This document shows, piece after piece, positions 17,628 to 27,093 of a DNA stretch of 64,000 nt. The notes under the pieces are model-generated. The model ran no database searches, was not told the origin of the DNA, and worked only from the letters and a program-made list of their open reading frames with translations. Each line of letters begins with the position of its first letter. Position 1 is the stretch's first letter. Position numbers and translations under genes: made by a program. The DNA comes from Pyxidicoccus sp. MSG2 (lineage in GTDB: Bacteria > Myxococcota > Myxococcia > Myxococcales > Myxococcaceae). The stretch covers positions 9,008,001-9,072,000 of the forward strand of contig NZ_JAPNKC010000001.1 of NCBI RefSeq assembly GCF_026626705.1, written 5' to 3'.

Positions 17628-19583
17628 ATGCGTCCATGGGCGGTCCCGCGACTGTTGCTGCTCGCCTGTCTTGGAATGGGCGGGCGCGCGATGGCGCAGG
17701 TGCCCGAGAGCGACACGGACCCCAATGGGGTGGCCATCCCCTACCGCTTCCTCCATCTGGCGCACTCCCTGACGCCAGAGCACCTCGGCGCCACGGCCCA
17801 CCTGAGGGCGGCCGACCCGTTTCTGCTTTATCAGTTTGGGCGCGACCTGGCCCGGCGCCAGTTCACCCTGAAGCAGGGAGTCTACGGCCGGCCTGCGGAG
17901 CTGAGCGTCCCGCTCTACGTCGGTGCGGCGGTGCATGGGGCCAGTGCCGCAGATGTGCGCTTCAGCCGCGACCATGCCAGCAGCTGCGGCATGTGCCACT
18001 CCATGCCGTTCGGAGAGCCAGGCAGCGGGCAGACCATCCCATCCACCAGTGGGGCCGGGCGCAACACGCCCCACTTCTACGGCGCGGGCATGGTGGAGAT
18101 GCTCGGTGAGCAGGTGAGGCGCGAGGTCCTCAACCGCTATGACCTGAACTGCAATGGTCTCCTCGAGCGCGCGGAAGTGGCGCGCCCTTCGCCCGTCCGG
18201 ATCAATCCCACGCCCGGTGCCCCTGCCATCGACTACGGCGACCTGAGCCCGGACGCCAGCGGCGTACCGCGCCTCAATGGCGTCTTCCGCATCTGGTACG
18301 TAGATGCGGATGGGAAGGTGCTTCCCCAGGCCAGCAGCCTGAAGGATCCCCAGGCGGCCGCATTCGGTCTCGCGATGCAGCCGTTCGGCTGGGGCCGGGG
18401 CCAGCAGCTACTACCGAGCGGGCTCCGGATTCCCCAGGGTGGTGAGGCCACCACATTGCGCGAGTTCTATGCCGTCGCTGCTGACGTCCACATGGGCCTC
18501 CAGACGCATGACCCCACCCAGCTCCCCGCCGGCCCCGGTGGATTGGCACGCGTCTCCCTCAACGGGGCACAGCAGTTCGACTTCGGGGGCTCCGTCGACG
18601 TGGGGCGCAGGCGCACAGCCACCGGGCTCTCCCTGGATGACCCGGATCGCGATGGGCATCTCAACGAGCTGACCGAGGGAGACCTGGACGCTGTGGAATT
18701 CTACCTTCTCCACGCGCCAGCCCCCGCCGTGCGTGGCGATGCCGCCTCGGAGAAGGGACGCCAGGTAGTCGCCCGGGCGGGCTGTACCCGCTGCCATACG
18801 GAGAGCTGGCGGCTCCACGCGCGTGACGAGGCACGAGGCTTCACGGGAGACCGGCGGCTCTTCCAACTGGAGACACGCTCCGAGGTGGGGACCGATGGTG
18901 TCTCGCGGCTGCGTGGCCGGTTGAGGCGGCTGTCACGAAGCGCTCCAGATGGGACCGTCACCCCCGCCCTGAACAGCGCCCTGATGGAGCGCGTCTACAG
19001 CGACTTCAAGCATTGGGACATCGGCGCTCTCTTCCACGAGCGGCGCTTCGATGGAAGCCTCCAGCGCGAGCACCGCACTGCGCCCCTGTGGGGCGTGGGC
19101 TCCACGGCCCCCTATGGGCACGCGGGCCGGTTCACCACCCTTGATGAGGTCATCACCGCTCACGGTGGAGCGGCCTCCCCCGAGCGCAAGCGATACCTCG
19201 CGTTAAAACCCGCCGAACGCGAGCTGCTACTGGCGTACCTTGAGTCGCTGGTCCTGTACCGCACGGACACCCTTTCCTCAGATATCGACGGGGACGGGCA
19301 GATCTCCGAGGACTTCCAGGTGGCCGGCAAGGACGTGGGCCCCGAGCGCTTCGATCCGCGCTTCCTCTTCGCCACGCCTCCACGCTTCCGCGTTCTGTAC
19401 CGGGCCACGGGACCTGACGGGGAGGTGTTCCCCCTGATGCTGGTGCAGAACGTCCCCGAAACCTTCCGCCTGTCGCTCCCCTGGCTCGAGGACCGCGATG
19501 GCGACTTCTTCCCCGATGTCCTCGGTCCGCTCCCAGCAGCGGGCACTGCTCCCCAGGCCTCCCATGCTCACCAGGCTCCTTGA
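17628..19583 (+). CDS. Exported di-heme c-type oxidoreductase with calcium-binding loops
   Basis: 651 residues, with a Sec signal peptide (about residues 1-23, cleaved after AMA). Two haem c sites are visible: CGMCH (C120-H124) and CTRCH (C386-H390). The order and the text 'HRTAPLWGVGSTAPYGHAGRFTTLDEVITAHGG' place it near the di-haem oxidoreductase (DUF1111/cytochrome c peroxidase-like) group. EF-hand-like loops occur (DLNCNGLLERAE, DPDRDGHLNELTE, DIDGDGQISED). It should act in the periplasm as an electron-transfer enzyme; the substrate is unknown. It overlaps the paralogue downstream by 20 bp, so the two are probably made together. Confidence 0.8.
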   Translation: MRPWAVPRLLLLACLGMGGRAMAQVPESDTDPNGVAIPYRFLHLAHSLTPEHLGATAHLRAADPFLLYQFGRDLARRQFTLKQGVYGRPAELSVPLYVGAAVHGASAADVRFSRDHASSCGMCHSMPFGEPGSGQTIPSTSGAGRNTPHFYGAGMVEMLGEQVRREVLNRYDLNCNGLLERAEVARPSPVRINPTPGAPAIDYGDLSPDASGVPRLNGVFRIWYVDADGKVLPQASSLKDPQAAAFGLAMQPFGWGRGQQLLPSGLRIPQGGEATTLREFYAVAADVHMGLQTHDPTQLPAGPGGLARVSLNGAQQFDFGGSVDVGRRRTATGLSLDDPDRDGHLNELTEGDLDAVEFYLLHAPAPAVRGDAASEKGRQVVARAGCTRCHTESWRLHARDEARGFTGDRRLFQLETRSEVGTDGVSRLRGRLRRLSRSAPDGTVTPALNSALMERVYSDFKHWDIGALFHERRFDGSLQREHRTAPLWGVGSTAPYGHAGRFTTLDEVITAHGGAASPERKRYLALKPAERELLLAYLESLVLYRTDTLSSDIDGDGQISEDFQVAGKDVGPERFDPRFLFATPPRFRVLYRATGPDGEVFPLMLVQNVPETFRLSLPWLEDRDGDFFPDVLGPLPAAGTAPQASHAHQAP

Positions 19584-21426
19584 TTCCAGCGAAGGCAGGG
19601 GCTTGGCGCTGCTATTGGGGGTGCTGGGCACCTTCGGGACCGCCTCCGCGCAGCTCTCCGTCCGGCCGGACGACCCGCTGGGCCTCTCCATCCGCGAGCG
19701 GCGCGTGCAGGTCATCCACTCGAAGGGACCAGAAGTGCCGGGTACCTCCATGGCCCTGCAGCTCATGGACCCCTGGCTCGCCTATCAGCGTGGACGAAGC
19801 TACTTCCACCGCGAGTGGAACCGGAGGGATGCCGTTTTCAGCCAGTTGAACGAGCGCCCGGCGGCGGCCGCCACCAACTCCTGCGGCATGTGCCACAACC
19901 TCCCCTTCAGGACAGTCGGAGGTGGAGGGAACGCCCCGGAGCCGCTCGGGTTCGGGCTCAACACCCCCCACCTGTTCGGGGCCGGTCTCATGGAGGCGCT
20001 CGGCTTCCAGATCCGACAGGAGCTGCTGGCCACCCATGACCTGAACCGCAACGGCTTCCTCGACCACCCGGCGGAGACCCGCGGACGCCGGGCGGTCGTC
20101 GAGGCCGCGCCCGGCGTGCTCGTCGACTACGGCGCGCTCGACGACGAGGACGAGGATGGACTGCCAGACCTCAACGCGGTGCTGATGGTCACGCTCGTGG
20201 ATGCGAGCGGCCAGCCGGCGCGGCCGCGCCCCGATGGCGAGATACCTGGCCTGGGCGAGCCTGGCGTGGCCGGCTACGACATCGAGTTCGGCGTGTTCGC
20301 TAGCTCGATTGGCGACCACCAGTCTTCCAGCCTTCGTGCCTTCGCCATCGGCGTGGCCAGGACGATCATGGGCCTGGACATCGTGGACCCGACGACGGGC
20401 GGAGACGCCGCCTCCAGCCTTGAGGGGCCCACCCACGGCCAGTGGGCGGGATTCTCCAACGCTGGTGCTCTGCAGCCGCTGGTCCGCGCGCGCGACCCCG
20501 CGCTCAGCGCGAGCGCGGCCACGCTGACCGAGGGCGAGCTGGACCTCTTCGAGTGGTACCTGCTCAACCACCCCCGGCCGGCGGTGGGCCGCCAGGATGC
20601 CCTGACGCGGCAGGGACACGAGCTGCTGGTGCGAATGGGCTGTACCACCTGCCATGTCCAGGACTGGGGGCTGAAGGCCGCCGAGCCAGCCAGGGGGCTC
20701 ACGGGCGACCGACGCTTCTTCGACCTCGGCGTCACCTGGTCCCCGGCGCGCAAGCGGCTGGAAGGGCGCCTGAATCCCCTCTACACGGAAGCCCCTGGGC
20801 CCGAGGGCCAGCGGTTGCTCCAGCCCCTCCGGGGCGCCTTCACCGTCTCGGGCATCTACACGGACTTCCGCCACCATGACCTCGGGAAGCGCTTCTACGA
20901 GTATGGCTGGGAAGAGGGCCGGCTGACGGTGCTCAGGCGGTTCCGCACCCCGCCGCTCTGGGGCGTGGGCTCCACGGCTCCCTATGGCCATGACGGGCGC
21001 AGCCCCACCCTGGACGACGTCATCCGCCGCCATGGGGGCGAGGCCGCTGAGTCCGCCGCAGCCTACGCAGCCGCCCCCGCTCGGGAACGCAAGGCCCTCA
21101 TCGCCTTCCTCCGTTCGCTCGTCCTGTATTCACCGGACGTGCTGCCCACGGACCTCGACGGCAATGGGAAGATCGAGGAGCGCTTCCTCGTCGGCGAGCT
21201 CGAGGTGGGCCAGGAGCGCTTCCACCCGGAGCTGCTCTTCCGGACGCCCCCCCGGTACCAGGGGTGGACCACGAGCCAGGACGGCGACACCTACTTCTCC
21301 TACGCGCTGCTGAACACCCGCGAGGCGTACGGCGAGGACCTCGCCGCGCTCAAGGACGCCAACGCGGATGGGCTTCCAGACAGGCCCCCTGCTGCTCCAC
21401 TGCCCTCCGCGAGCCTTCCCCCCTGA
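19564..21426 (+). CDS. Exported di-heme c-type oxidoreductase, paralogue of the upstream gene
   Basis: 620 residues from ATG 19564, inside the end of the previous gene. The signal peptide runs to about residue 28 (ASAQ). Haem sites are CGMCH (C107-H111) and CTTCH (C360-H364). The strongest match to the upstream paralogue is 'TPPLWGVGSTAPYGHDGR', and the EF-hand-like loops (DLNRNGFLDHPAE, DLDGNGKIEERF) are kept. The central parts differ a lot, so the pair is old or has different substrates. A heterodimer or a two-step electron relay is a reasonable inference from the overlap. Confidence 0.8.
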   Translation: MLTRLLDSSEGRGLALLLGVLGTFGTASAQLSVRPDDPLGLSIRERRVQVIHSKGPEVPGTSMALQLMDPWLAYQRGRSYFHREWNRRDAVFSQLNERPAAAATNSCGMCHNLPFRTVGGGGNAPEPLGFGLNTPHLFGAGLMEALGFQIRQELLATHDLNRNGFLDHPAETRGRRAVVEAAPGVLVDYGALDDEDEDGLPDLNAVLMVTLVDASGQPARPRPDGEIPGLGEPGVAGYDIEFGVFASSIGDHQSSSLRAFAIGVARTIMGLDIVDPTTGGDAASSLEGPTHGQWAGFSNAGALQPLVRARDPALSASAATLTEGELDLFEWYLLNHPRPAVGRQDALTRQGHELLVRMGCTTCHVQDWGLKAAEPARGLTGDRRFFDLGVTWSPARKRLEGRLNPLYTEAPGPEGQRLLQPLRGAFTVSGIYTDFRHHDLGKRFYEYGWEEGRLTVLRRFRTPPLWGVGSTAPYGHDGRSPTLDDVIRRHGGEAAESAAAYAAAPARERKALIAFLRSLVLYSPDVLPTDLDGNGKIEERFLVGELEVGQERFHPELLFRTPPRYQGWTTSQDGDTYFSYALLNTREAYGEDLAALKDANADGLPDRPPAAPLPSASLPP

Positions 21427-21497
21427 TGCCCTGCAGTTCCACCAAGCCTCCTGGTTCTTACAACACCAGGGGTTTTGACAAGGAGGTTCTCTTGCAG

Positions 21498-22139
21498 ATG
21501 CCAAACCGAAGCAGAGCCCTGTTCATTGGTGTTGCGGTCATCCTGGCGGGAGGGCTTGGCATGGCCGTATCGGCCCAGCCGAAAGAGCCTGCGGCAGCCG
21601 TGCCCGCCACCAACGCCCAGCCGCAGATGGCAGCACCACCGGGTCTGGCCAAGGAGCGCCTCGACAAGCTGCCCCTGTCCATGCAGACGCGGGCCAACTT
21701 CAACGTGAAGGCAGTCACGCAGAAAACGCCCGAATACCAGGAGATCAAGGAGGTCGTCGACGGCCTCGTCAAGGCCCTCAGCACCAAGGATGCCGCGCTC
21801 TTCAAAAAGCTCCACGTGGATGACGGCTCGCTCGTGTACTACGGGCCGCCGGCTGTGACGGTGAAGACGCTGGGCAGCCGTCAGTATGCCGAGCTGTGCA
21901 TCAACTGCCTCGAGCCCTTCGAGAAGGTCGATGTCCGGACCAACAACGACATGGACATCCGCCTCTCCGGACCGCTCGCAGTGGTGACGCTGACGGGGAC
22001 CAACCGCCTTGTTCCCAAGCAGGGCAAGCCTACCGAGAGCAAGTGGCGGTGGACCCTCACCCTGGAGAACACCCAGGGTCAGTGGCTGGTCGGTCACGAG
22101 CACTTCTCCTTCGCCAGCGCTCCCACCGCCGTGCAGTAG
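21498..22139 (+). CDS. Exported NTF2/SnoaL-like protein
   Basis: 213 residues from ATG 21498; a TTG two codons earlier (21492) has better spacing from the AGGAGG and may be the true start. A signal peptide ends near AVSAQ. The mature part 'EYQEIKEVVDGLVKALSTKDAALFKKLHVDDGSLVYYG' and 'LSGPLAVVTLTGTNRL', then 'WRWTLTLENTQGQWLVGHEHFSF', is the cone-shaped SnoaL/NTF2 fold used for ligand binding or cyclase-like chemistry. A pair of Cys (CINC) is unusual. It follows the di-heme pair by 71 bp in the same direction and so belongs to the same unit. Confidence 0.65.
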   Translation: MPNRSRALFIGVAVILAGGLGMAVSAQPKEPAAAVPATNAQPQMAAPPGLAKERLDKLPLSMQTRANFNVKAVTQKTPEYQEIKEVVDGLVKALSTKDAALFKKLHVDDGSLVYYGPPAVTVKTLGSRQYAELCINCLEPFEKVDVRTNNDMDIRLSGPLAVVTLTGTNRLVPKQGKPTESKWRWTLTLENTQGQWLVGHEHFSFASAPTAVQ

Positions 22140-22171
22140 CGCCCACGCCCCAGCCTGTTCAAGGAGCTGAT

Positions 22172-23113
22172 ATGAAGAATCAATCCTTACCGTTCGCAGT
22201 CGGCTGTGTCGTGTTCGCGCTGCTGGGTGGTGTCTCCCTCGCTGGAACCCAGGCGCAGGACTCCCGCTCGGATGACCAGCGCATCCAGGGCCTGCTGAAG
22301 GAGATGCGCACCGCGCAGGCCGACAAGATGGCGGCCTTGCCAGTCAAGAAGCACACCATCCCCGCGGCGGGCGTGGATGTGATGCGGATCCGCATGGAGG
22401 AGACGTACATCATCGACGGTGTGGGGACCGACACCATCGAGCTCCAGGGGTGGATCGCCGTGGTTCACGACAACGCCCGGCCCGCCCCCGGTCAGACGGA
22501 GGTGGCCTGGGGCACGGCCGTCATGGACACCGAGTTTGTCGGCTTGGACCTGCGGGGCCATAGCAAGGTGTTCGGTCCCGTCCACGTCACCTTGGATCGC
22601 GACCAGCCCAGCCGCGGTCAGGTGGGTGATATCGGGCTGCCTGCGGGCGCCGAGGAGGCCTTGAACAGAAGGGCGGTGGTGGCCCGCGCCGGCGGAGATG
22701 CCCCGTCTCTTGTTCCCGGCAAGAAGAAGGGGTTACCAGTCCCAGAAGAGTCGGTGGAGCCCGAGGAGAAGAAGCGGCCCAAGCGCTGCACGATGTCTGA
22801 GGGTGGCAATGGCGCCTGCTGCATCGCGAACCTGGGCGTCAAAGTGGAGATGAAGAACCTGGGACTGCAGCTGGTGACCGGCCATCCGGTCCAGATGTTC
22901 TCCATCGTCGAGACCATTCCGCCCGTCGGCTACACCGCCTCCATCACCCTGACCCCGACGCCGCTGTTGTCGGCCGGGCGGCAGGTGGGCACCCTGCAAC
23001 ATGCCGAGGTGAAGTTCCGCGAGGTCATCAAGCATACCCCCATCAAGGGGACCCAGCCCCTCACGCGCCGGGAGGAGGGGAATGGCAACGCGAAGCTTGC
23101 CAGCACGCGGTAG
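22172..23113 (+). CDS. Exported protein of unknown function
   Basis: 313 residues from ATG 22172 with AAGGAG upstream. The signal peptide ends near QAQ. The middle has 'VDVMRIRMEETYIIDGVGTDTIELQGW' and 'VAWGTAVMDTEFVGLDLRGHSKVFGPVHVTLD', a pattern I loosely associate with DUF6073 but cannot confirm. A Lys/Glu-rich linker and a Cys cluster (C..., NGACC) follow, then a second beta-rich part. It lies 32 bp after the SnoaL-like gene and closes this transcription unit. Its role is unknown. Confidence 0.6.
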   Translation: MKNQSLPFAVGCVVFALLGGVSLAGTQAQDSRSDDQRIQGLLKEMRTAQADKMAALPVKKHTIPAAGVDVMRIRMEETYIIDGVGTDTIELQGWIAVVHDNARPAPGQTEVAWGTAVMDTEFVGLDLRGHSKVFGPVHVTLDRDQPSRGQVGDIGLPAGAEEALNRRAVVARAGGDAPSLVPGKKKGLPVPEESVEPEEKKRPKRCTMSEGGNGACCIANLGVKVEMKNLGLQLVTGHPVQMFSIVETIPPVGYTASITLTPTPLLSAGRQVGTLQHAEVKFREVIKHTPIKGTQPLTRREEGNGNAKLASTR

Positions 23114-23188
23114 CGCATGGCCGCGCGTGCATGGGGCTCCGGCCGCCACGTCATGGCCGGAGTCCCCACGCTTCCTCGCGGACCACGG

Positions 23189-23815
23189 TCAGCTTCCCGC
23201 AGTGGTCCTGGCACGGGCACTCAGCATCGCCACCAGGATGGGCGCCGTCTGATTGAACGCCTGAGCCAGGCCGAGTGTCTCGAAGCACCGGGCCTTCCAG
23301 GCCCGGATCGGCTCGGGCGGCTGGACACCGAGCCGCTCCAGGTACTCGGTGCCGATGGCACCTGACAGGTCCCCCAGCGTGAAGCGGTCTCCAGTCACGA
23401 AGGGACGGTGGGCGAGCTGCTGCGCGAAGAGGCCCCACGCAGCCGCCGCGAACTCCGGCGTCCGCTCGGCCTCCGGAACTCGCGGCCGGAACCAGAGGGT
23501 GGACATGGGATCGACAAGATATAGATCGCCAAGCCGGTCAAAGTGCCGCGCAACGCGCTCGCTTCCTGGTGGGAGCAGCACGCGTGGACCGCGCTCCTCA
23601 AGGTACTCGATGATGGAGGTGGACTCGATGAGCGGGCCTTGCTCCTTCTCCAGGACGGGGATCTTCCCGAAGGGAGACAGCGCACGGAACGTGGGCGCCG
23701 TCAGCTCCCCTCCACGGACATCCACCGCGTGGAAGTCCATGGTGTCGCCGCGATGAAGCACTGCGGAGTAGGCCTTCAAGGAATAGGGAGAGGCGGGGTG
23801 GTAGTGGAGTCTCAT
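23189..23815 (-). CDS. Glutathione S-transferase-like protein
   Basis: About 208 residues. Three in-frame ATGs (23827, 23821, 23815) precede the fold; I use the last, which gives the typical start 'MRLHYHPASPYSLK'. The thioredoxin-like domain has 'SPFGKIPVLEKEQGPLIESTSIIEYLEE' (cis-Pro and the ESxxI glutathione-binding loop), and the helical domain has 'FVTGDRFTLGDLSGAIGTEYL' (the N-capping/hydrophobic staple motif). It sits alone on the minus strand between two plus-strand units. It could detoxify reactive products of the neighbouring pathway, by inference only. Confidence 0.8.
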   Translation of the reverse strand: MRLHYHPASPYSLKAYSAVLHRGDTMDFHAVDVRGGELTAPTFRALSPFGKIPVLEKEQGPLIESTSIIEYLEERGPRVLLPPGSERVARHFDRLGDLYLVDPMSTLWFRPRVPEAERTPEFAAAAWGLFAQQLAHRPFVTGDRFTLGDLSGAIGTEYLERLGVQPPEPIRAWKARCFETLGLAQAFNQTAPILVAMLSARARTTAGS

Positions 23816-23917
23816 GGGCATGTGCATACCAATAGCGACTCATCAGCAATCACTCAACCCGGCCGGCGGAGTCGGGGGTGAAGCCATCGGACCCACTCCA
23901 TTCCCAGCCCTGACCCC

Positions 23918-26212
23918 GTGCTCCGAATCTCTACCCGTCATCCCTGGCTCGTCGTCGCGCTCACGCTTTGCCTGACGGTGGGGCTGGGAGCGTTCATCCC
24001 GAGGGTGGGGCTGAGGCTGGACGCACGCTCGCTGCTGCCGGTGGATGAGGAGGCGCTGCGGGAGAGCGAACAGCTCGCGGCGCGCTTCGAGGCGCGAGAC
24101 TTCGTCGTGCTGGGGTTGCTCAGCCCGGAGCGCGGCATCTACACGCCCTCCTCGCTGGCACGCCTGCGGCGGCTGGGCACCGGACTGGAGGAACTGGAAG
24201 GCATCGTCCCAGGCTCGGTACAGAGCCTGGCGACGGCGATGAACCTGAGCACGGAAGGCGGAATACTGGATGTGATTCCGGTGCTGGGGCCTGGAGACGC
24301 GCTGGACGTGACGGGCGCGGAGCGGGTGCGCCGGAGCGTGCAGGCGCTGGGGCTGGACGGCGGCATCCTGGTGTCTGCGGACGGCCGGGCCGCGGCCCTC
24401 TACGCAGAGGTGCGGCCGGAGGCGGACCGGTACCTGCTGGCCGAGCGGCTCCAGGCGCTCGCACGGCTAGAGAGCCAGGATCGCGACTCGGTGCACGTCG
24501 GAGGCAATGCGCTGGCGCAGGCGGAGCTGGGCAGGGCCGCCGCGGTGGACCTGCTTCGGCTGATGCCCGCTGTCGTCGGGGCCCTGCTCGTCCTGCTGCT
24601 GCTGGCCTACCGTCACCCCGTGCCCGCGCTCGCATCCCTGCTGGAGGTGGGCCTGTCGCTCGTGTGCACCACCGGCCTGATGGGGCTCACGGGCAACTCC
24701 GTCTTCGTCACCACCCTCATCTTCCCCGTGGTCCTGCTGGCCGTCGGTATCTCGGATGACGTCTACGCGATGGACTGCTTCCTCAGTGAGTGGATGCGAG
24801 GAACCCGGCCTGTGGAGGAGGCGGTGCGGGCGGGGTTCGGCGCGGCGGTGCGCCCCATCCTCATCAGCACCGTCACCACGTTGGCGGGGCTGCTGTCGCT
24901 GCTGGCCACGCGTTTGGAGCCGCTGCGCATCTTCGGCCTCTTTGGGGCCGTGGCGCTCGGGCTTTCCTCGCTCCTCACCTTCACGTTCGTGCCCGCGCTC
25001 CTGGTGCTGTGCGGCCGGTGGCTGCGTGGCGCGCAGCCCTCGCGCAGCCTGGCGAGGGGACGGGGCGGGCTTAGCCTGGCGCTGGGCATGCCGGGGCTGC
25101 GCCGGCCCCTGGCCGTGCTTGGCATCACCACGGTGGCGGGGCTGGGGGCAGCCCTGCTGTGCACGCGCGTGCAGGTCAATGACAGCTGGGTGGGCAACTT
25201 GCCCGAGGCCAGCGAGCTGGCCCGCGCCAGCGGGGTGCTGGACAGGCATCTGGCGGGCGCTACCGTGTTGGAACTGGAGTGGGCGACGGACAGGCCCGGC
25301 GGCTTCGCGGACCCGGAGGCCTTCGCCGCGCTCAATGCTGCAGGGCGGCGCCTAGCCTCGCTCGCGGACGTGGGGGCGGTCCACGGCGTCCACGAGGACG
25401 TGCCCCGGGTCCTCGCCGCGCTGCGAGGGGTGAGCACCGCGACGTACCAGGAATGCCTCCTCACGCAGGCGCGAGGCCCCAGCAGCGCGGACCTGGAGCA
25501 GGCGCTGGTGCTGCTGGAGACGGCCTCGCCCGGGCGCTTCCATCACTACCTGGCCGACGGCGCGCGACGCTCCCGCATGTCCGTGTTCCTCCGCTCGGCG
25601 GACGCCAGCCGGATCGACAAGGTGCTGTGGGAAGTGGCGGCGCTGGCCGCTCCCGGGCGGGAGGCCGAGCTGCTGTACGTCGCGCCCTTCGGGGACGGGT
25701 GGATCAGCCAGCTCGCGGTGCGGTTGCTGGTCTCCGGCCAAGTGCGCGCCATCCTGCTGGCCGCGTTCATCAACCTTCTGCTGCTCGTCGTAGCGCTGCG
25801 CTCGCTCCGGCTGGCCCTGGCCGCCAGCCTCCCTACGGTGCTGGCCATCCTGGCCGTCTTCGGCTTCCTGGGCGCCACGGATACCCCGATAGGGATCGCC
25901 AGCTCCCTCTTCGCCTCCATAGGTCTGGGCATCGGGGTGGACTACGCCATCCACGTCATTTCCCACTACCAATCCCACCGCAACGCCGAGCCTTCCGCGC
26001 CGGACGCCATGCGGCGGGCGCTTGCTGGGGCGGGGCCCGCCATCCTCACCAGCGCGACCGCCGTATCGGGCGCCATGCTGGTGCTGATGTCGTCCCAGTC
26101 TCCGCCCAACCGGATGCTCGGGCTGCTCGTGTGCCTGTGCCTGGGAGTCTCCGCGGTCCTCACGCTGGTGCTCGTCCCCGCCTTCACCTCCTTCCTGGAT
26201 CGTTCCCGGTGA
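23918..26212 (+). CDS. RND/MMPL-family transporter (first of two)
   Basis: 764 residues, GTG start. The topology is that of an MMPL/HpnN-type exporter: one N-terminal helix, a periplasmic domain (about 40-200), five or six helices, a second periplasmic domain, and a final helical bundle. Typical text includes 'VGISDDVYAMDCFLSEW' and 'GLGIGVDYAIHVISHYQSH', which carry the Asp residues of the proton path. The stop overlaps the start of the LolA-like gene (GTGA), and such pairs are commonly proposed to move lipids or lipophilic products across the envelope. Confidence 0.85.
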   Translation: MLRISTRHPWLVVALTLCLTVGLGAFIPRVGLRLDARSLLPVDEEALRESEQLAARFEARDFVVLGLLSPERGIYTPSSLARLRRLGTGLEELEGIVPGSVQSLATAMNLSTEGGILDVIPVLGPGDALDVTGAERVRRSVQALGLDGGILVSADGRAAALYAEVRPEADRYLLAERLQALARLESQDRDSVHVGGNALAQAELGRAAAVDLLRLMPAVVGALLVLLLLAYRHPVPALASLLEVGLSLVCTTGLMGLTGNSVFVTTLIFPVVLLAVGISDDVYAMDCFLSEWMRGTRPVEEAVRAGFGAAVRPILISTVTTLAGLLSLLATRLEPLRIFGLFGAVALGLSSLLTFTFVPALLVLCGRWLRGAQPSRSLARGRGGLSLALGMPGLRRPLAVLGITTVAGLGAALLCTRVQVNDSWVGNLPEASELARASGVLDRHLAGATVLELEWATDRPGGFADPEAFAALNAAGRRLASLADVGAVHGVHEDVPRVLAALRGVSTATYQECLLTQARGPSSADLEQALVLLETASPGRFHHYLADGARRSRMSVFLRSADASRIDKVLWEVAALAAPGREAELLYVAPFGDGWISQLAVRLLVSGQVRAILLAAFINLLLLVVALRSLRLALAASLPTVLAILAVFGFLGATDTPIGIASSLFASIGLGIGVDYAIHVISHYQSHRNAEPSAPDAMRRALAGAGPAILTSATAVSGAMLVLMSSQSPPNRMLGLLVCLCLGVSAVLTLVLVPAFTSFLDRSR

Positions 26213-27093
26213 GACATCTCCTTCTCAGTCCCTTCCGCTTCCTCACCTGGGTCCTGCTGTGCGGCATGGCCGCCGCCGCGGCGCCCCCGCCCGTGCACAG
26301 GCCCCTGAACGCGTTGGCGCTCGTGAAGGAGTGCAACGCGCGCGATCTGGGCGCCACTGGATGGCGCAGCGTCACGCTGGAGATGCATACAGGCGGCCGA
26401 GTGACGCGCACGCTCAAGATCGCCAACCTCTGGCAGGACACCGCAGGCGGCCTGCGCACACTCTTCCTTCTGGAAGGGCCTGGCGGCCTGCGCGGGACGA
26501 GCTACCTGCTCACGGAGCCCGGCCCCGCCGGCCTGCCCATGCAGGTCCACCTCTACCTGCCCGCAGGCGAGGGGCGGGTGCTGGAGATCGCCCCACGGCT
26601 GCATGATGACGGGCTGCTCGGCTCGGACTTCGGCTACCGGGACCTGCTCTGGCGCTTGCCCGAGCACGCCTTCACGTGGACCCGGGCCGGCGAGTCGATG
26701 GCTCTGGGCCGGCGCACGCACCTGCTGGACGCGGTGCCCTCGGGCCCGGAGCTGGTGGCCAGTCTGCCCTGGGTACGTCTCCGCTACCATGTGGCGGAGG
26801 AGCTGCGCATGGTCGTGGGAATCGACTACTTTCGCGCGGGGGAGACGGCGCCCGCGAAGACGGTGCGCGTGGAGGCGCTGGAGCAGCGGGACGGCGTGTG
26901 GACGCCGACCCGCATCGTCGCTAGCCGTGGCGGAGGGAGCACCTCCGTCCTGACCCTGCGGGGCGCGCGCTTCCATCTGCCGGCGCTGCCCGCCCGGCAC
27001 TTCGTCCCGGAGTCTCTACCGGGCTTCGCGGAGGCCCTGCGCGGCGGCACGTCGGAGCAACTCCTCACGCAGACTGCGGAGGCCTCGCCATGA
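26209..27093 (+). CDS. Outer-membrane lipoprotein-sorting-like (LolA-fold) protein
   Basis: 294 residues. The GTG at 26209 overlaps the MMPL stop by 4 bp, and the product begins with a signal sequence (MRHLLLSPFRF..., hydrophobic to about residue 26). The rest is beta-rich: 'RTLKIANLWQDTAGGLRTLFLLEGPGGLRGTSYLLTEPG', then 'GLLGSDFGYRDLLWRLPEHAFTW', which is the order of DUF4292/LolA-like partners of MMPL exporters. It should bind a lipophilic ligand in the periplasm and hand it on. Translational coupling with the transporter supports a shared function. Confidence 0.7.
   Translation: MRHLLLSPFRFLTWVLLCGMAAAAAPPPVHRPLNALALVKECNARDLGATGWRSVTLEMHTGGRVTRTLKIANLWQDTAGGLRTLFLLEGPGGLRGTSYLLTEPGPAGLPMQVHLYLPAGEGRVLEIAPRLHDDGLLGSDFGYRDLLWRLPEHAFTWTRAGESMALGRRTHLLDAVPSGPELVASLPWVRLRYHVAEELRMVVGIDYFRAGETAPAKTVRVEALEQRDGVWTPTRIVASRGGGSTSVLTLRGARFHLPALPARHFVPESLPGFAEALRGGTSEQLLTQTAEASP

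Noticed and set aside
19612..21033. Minus-strand open frame opposite the second di-heme gene
   Set aside because: Shadow of a gene with clear haem motifs; no domain of its own.
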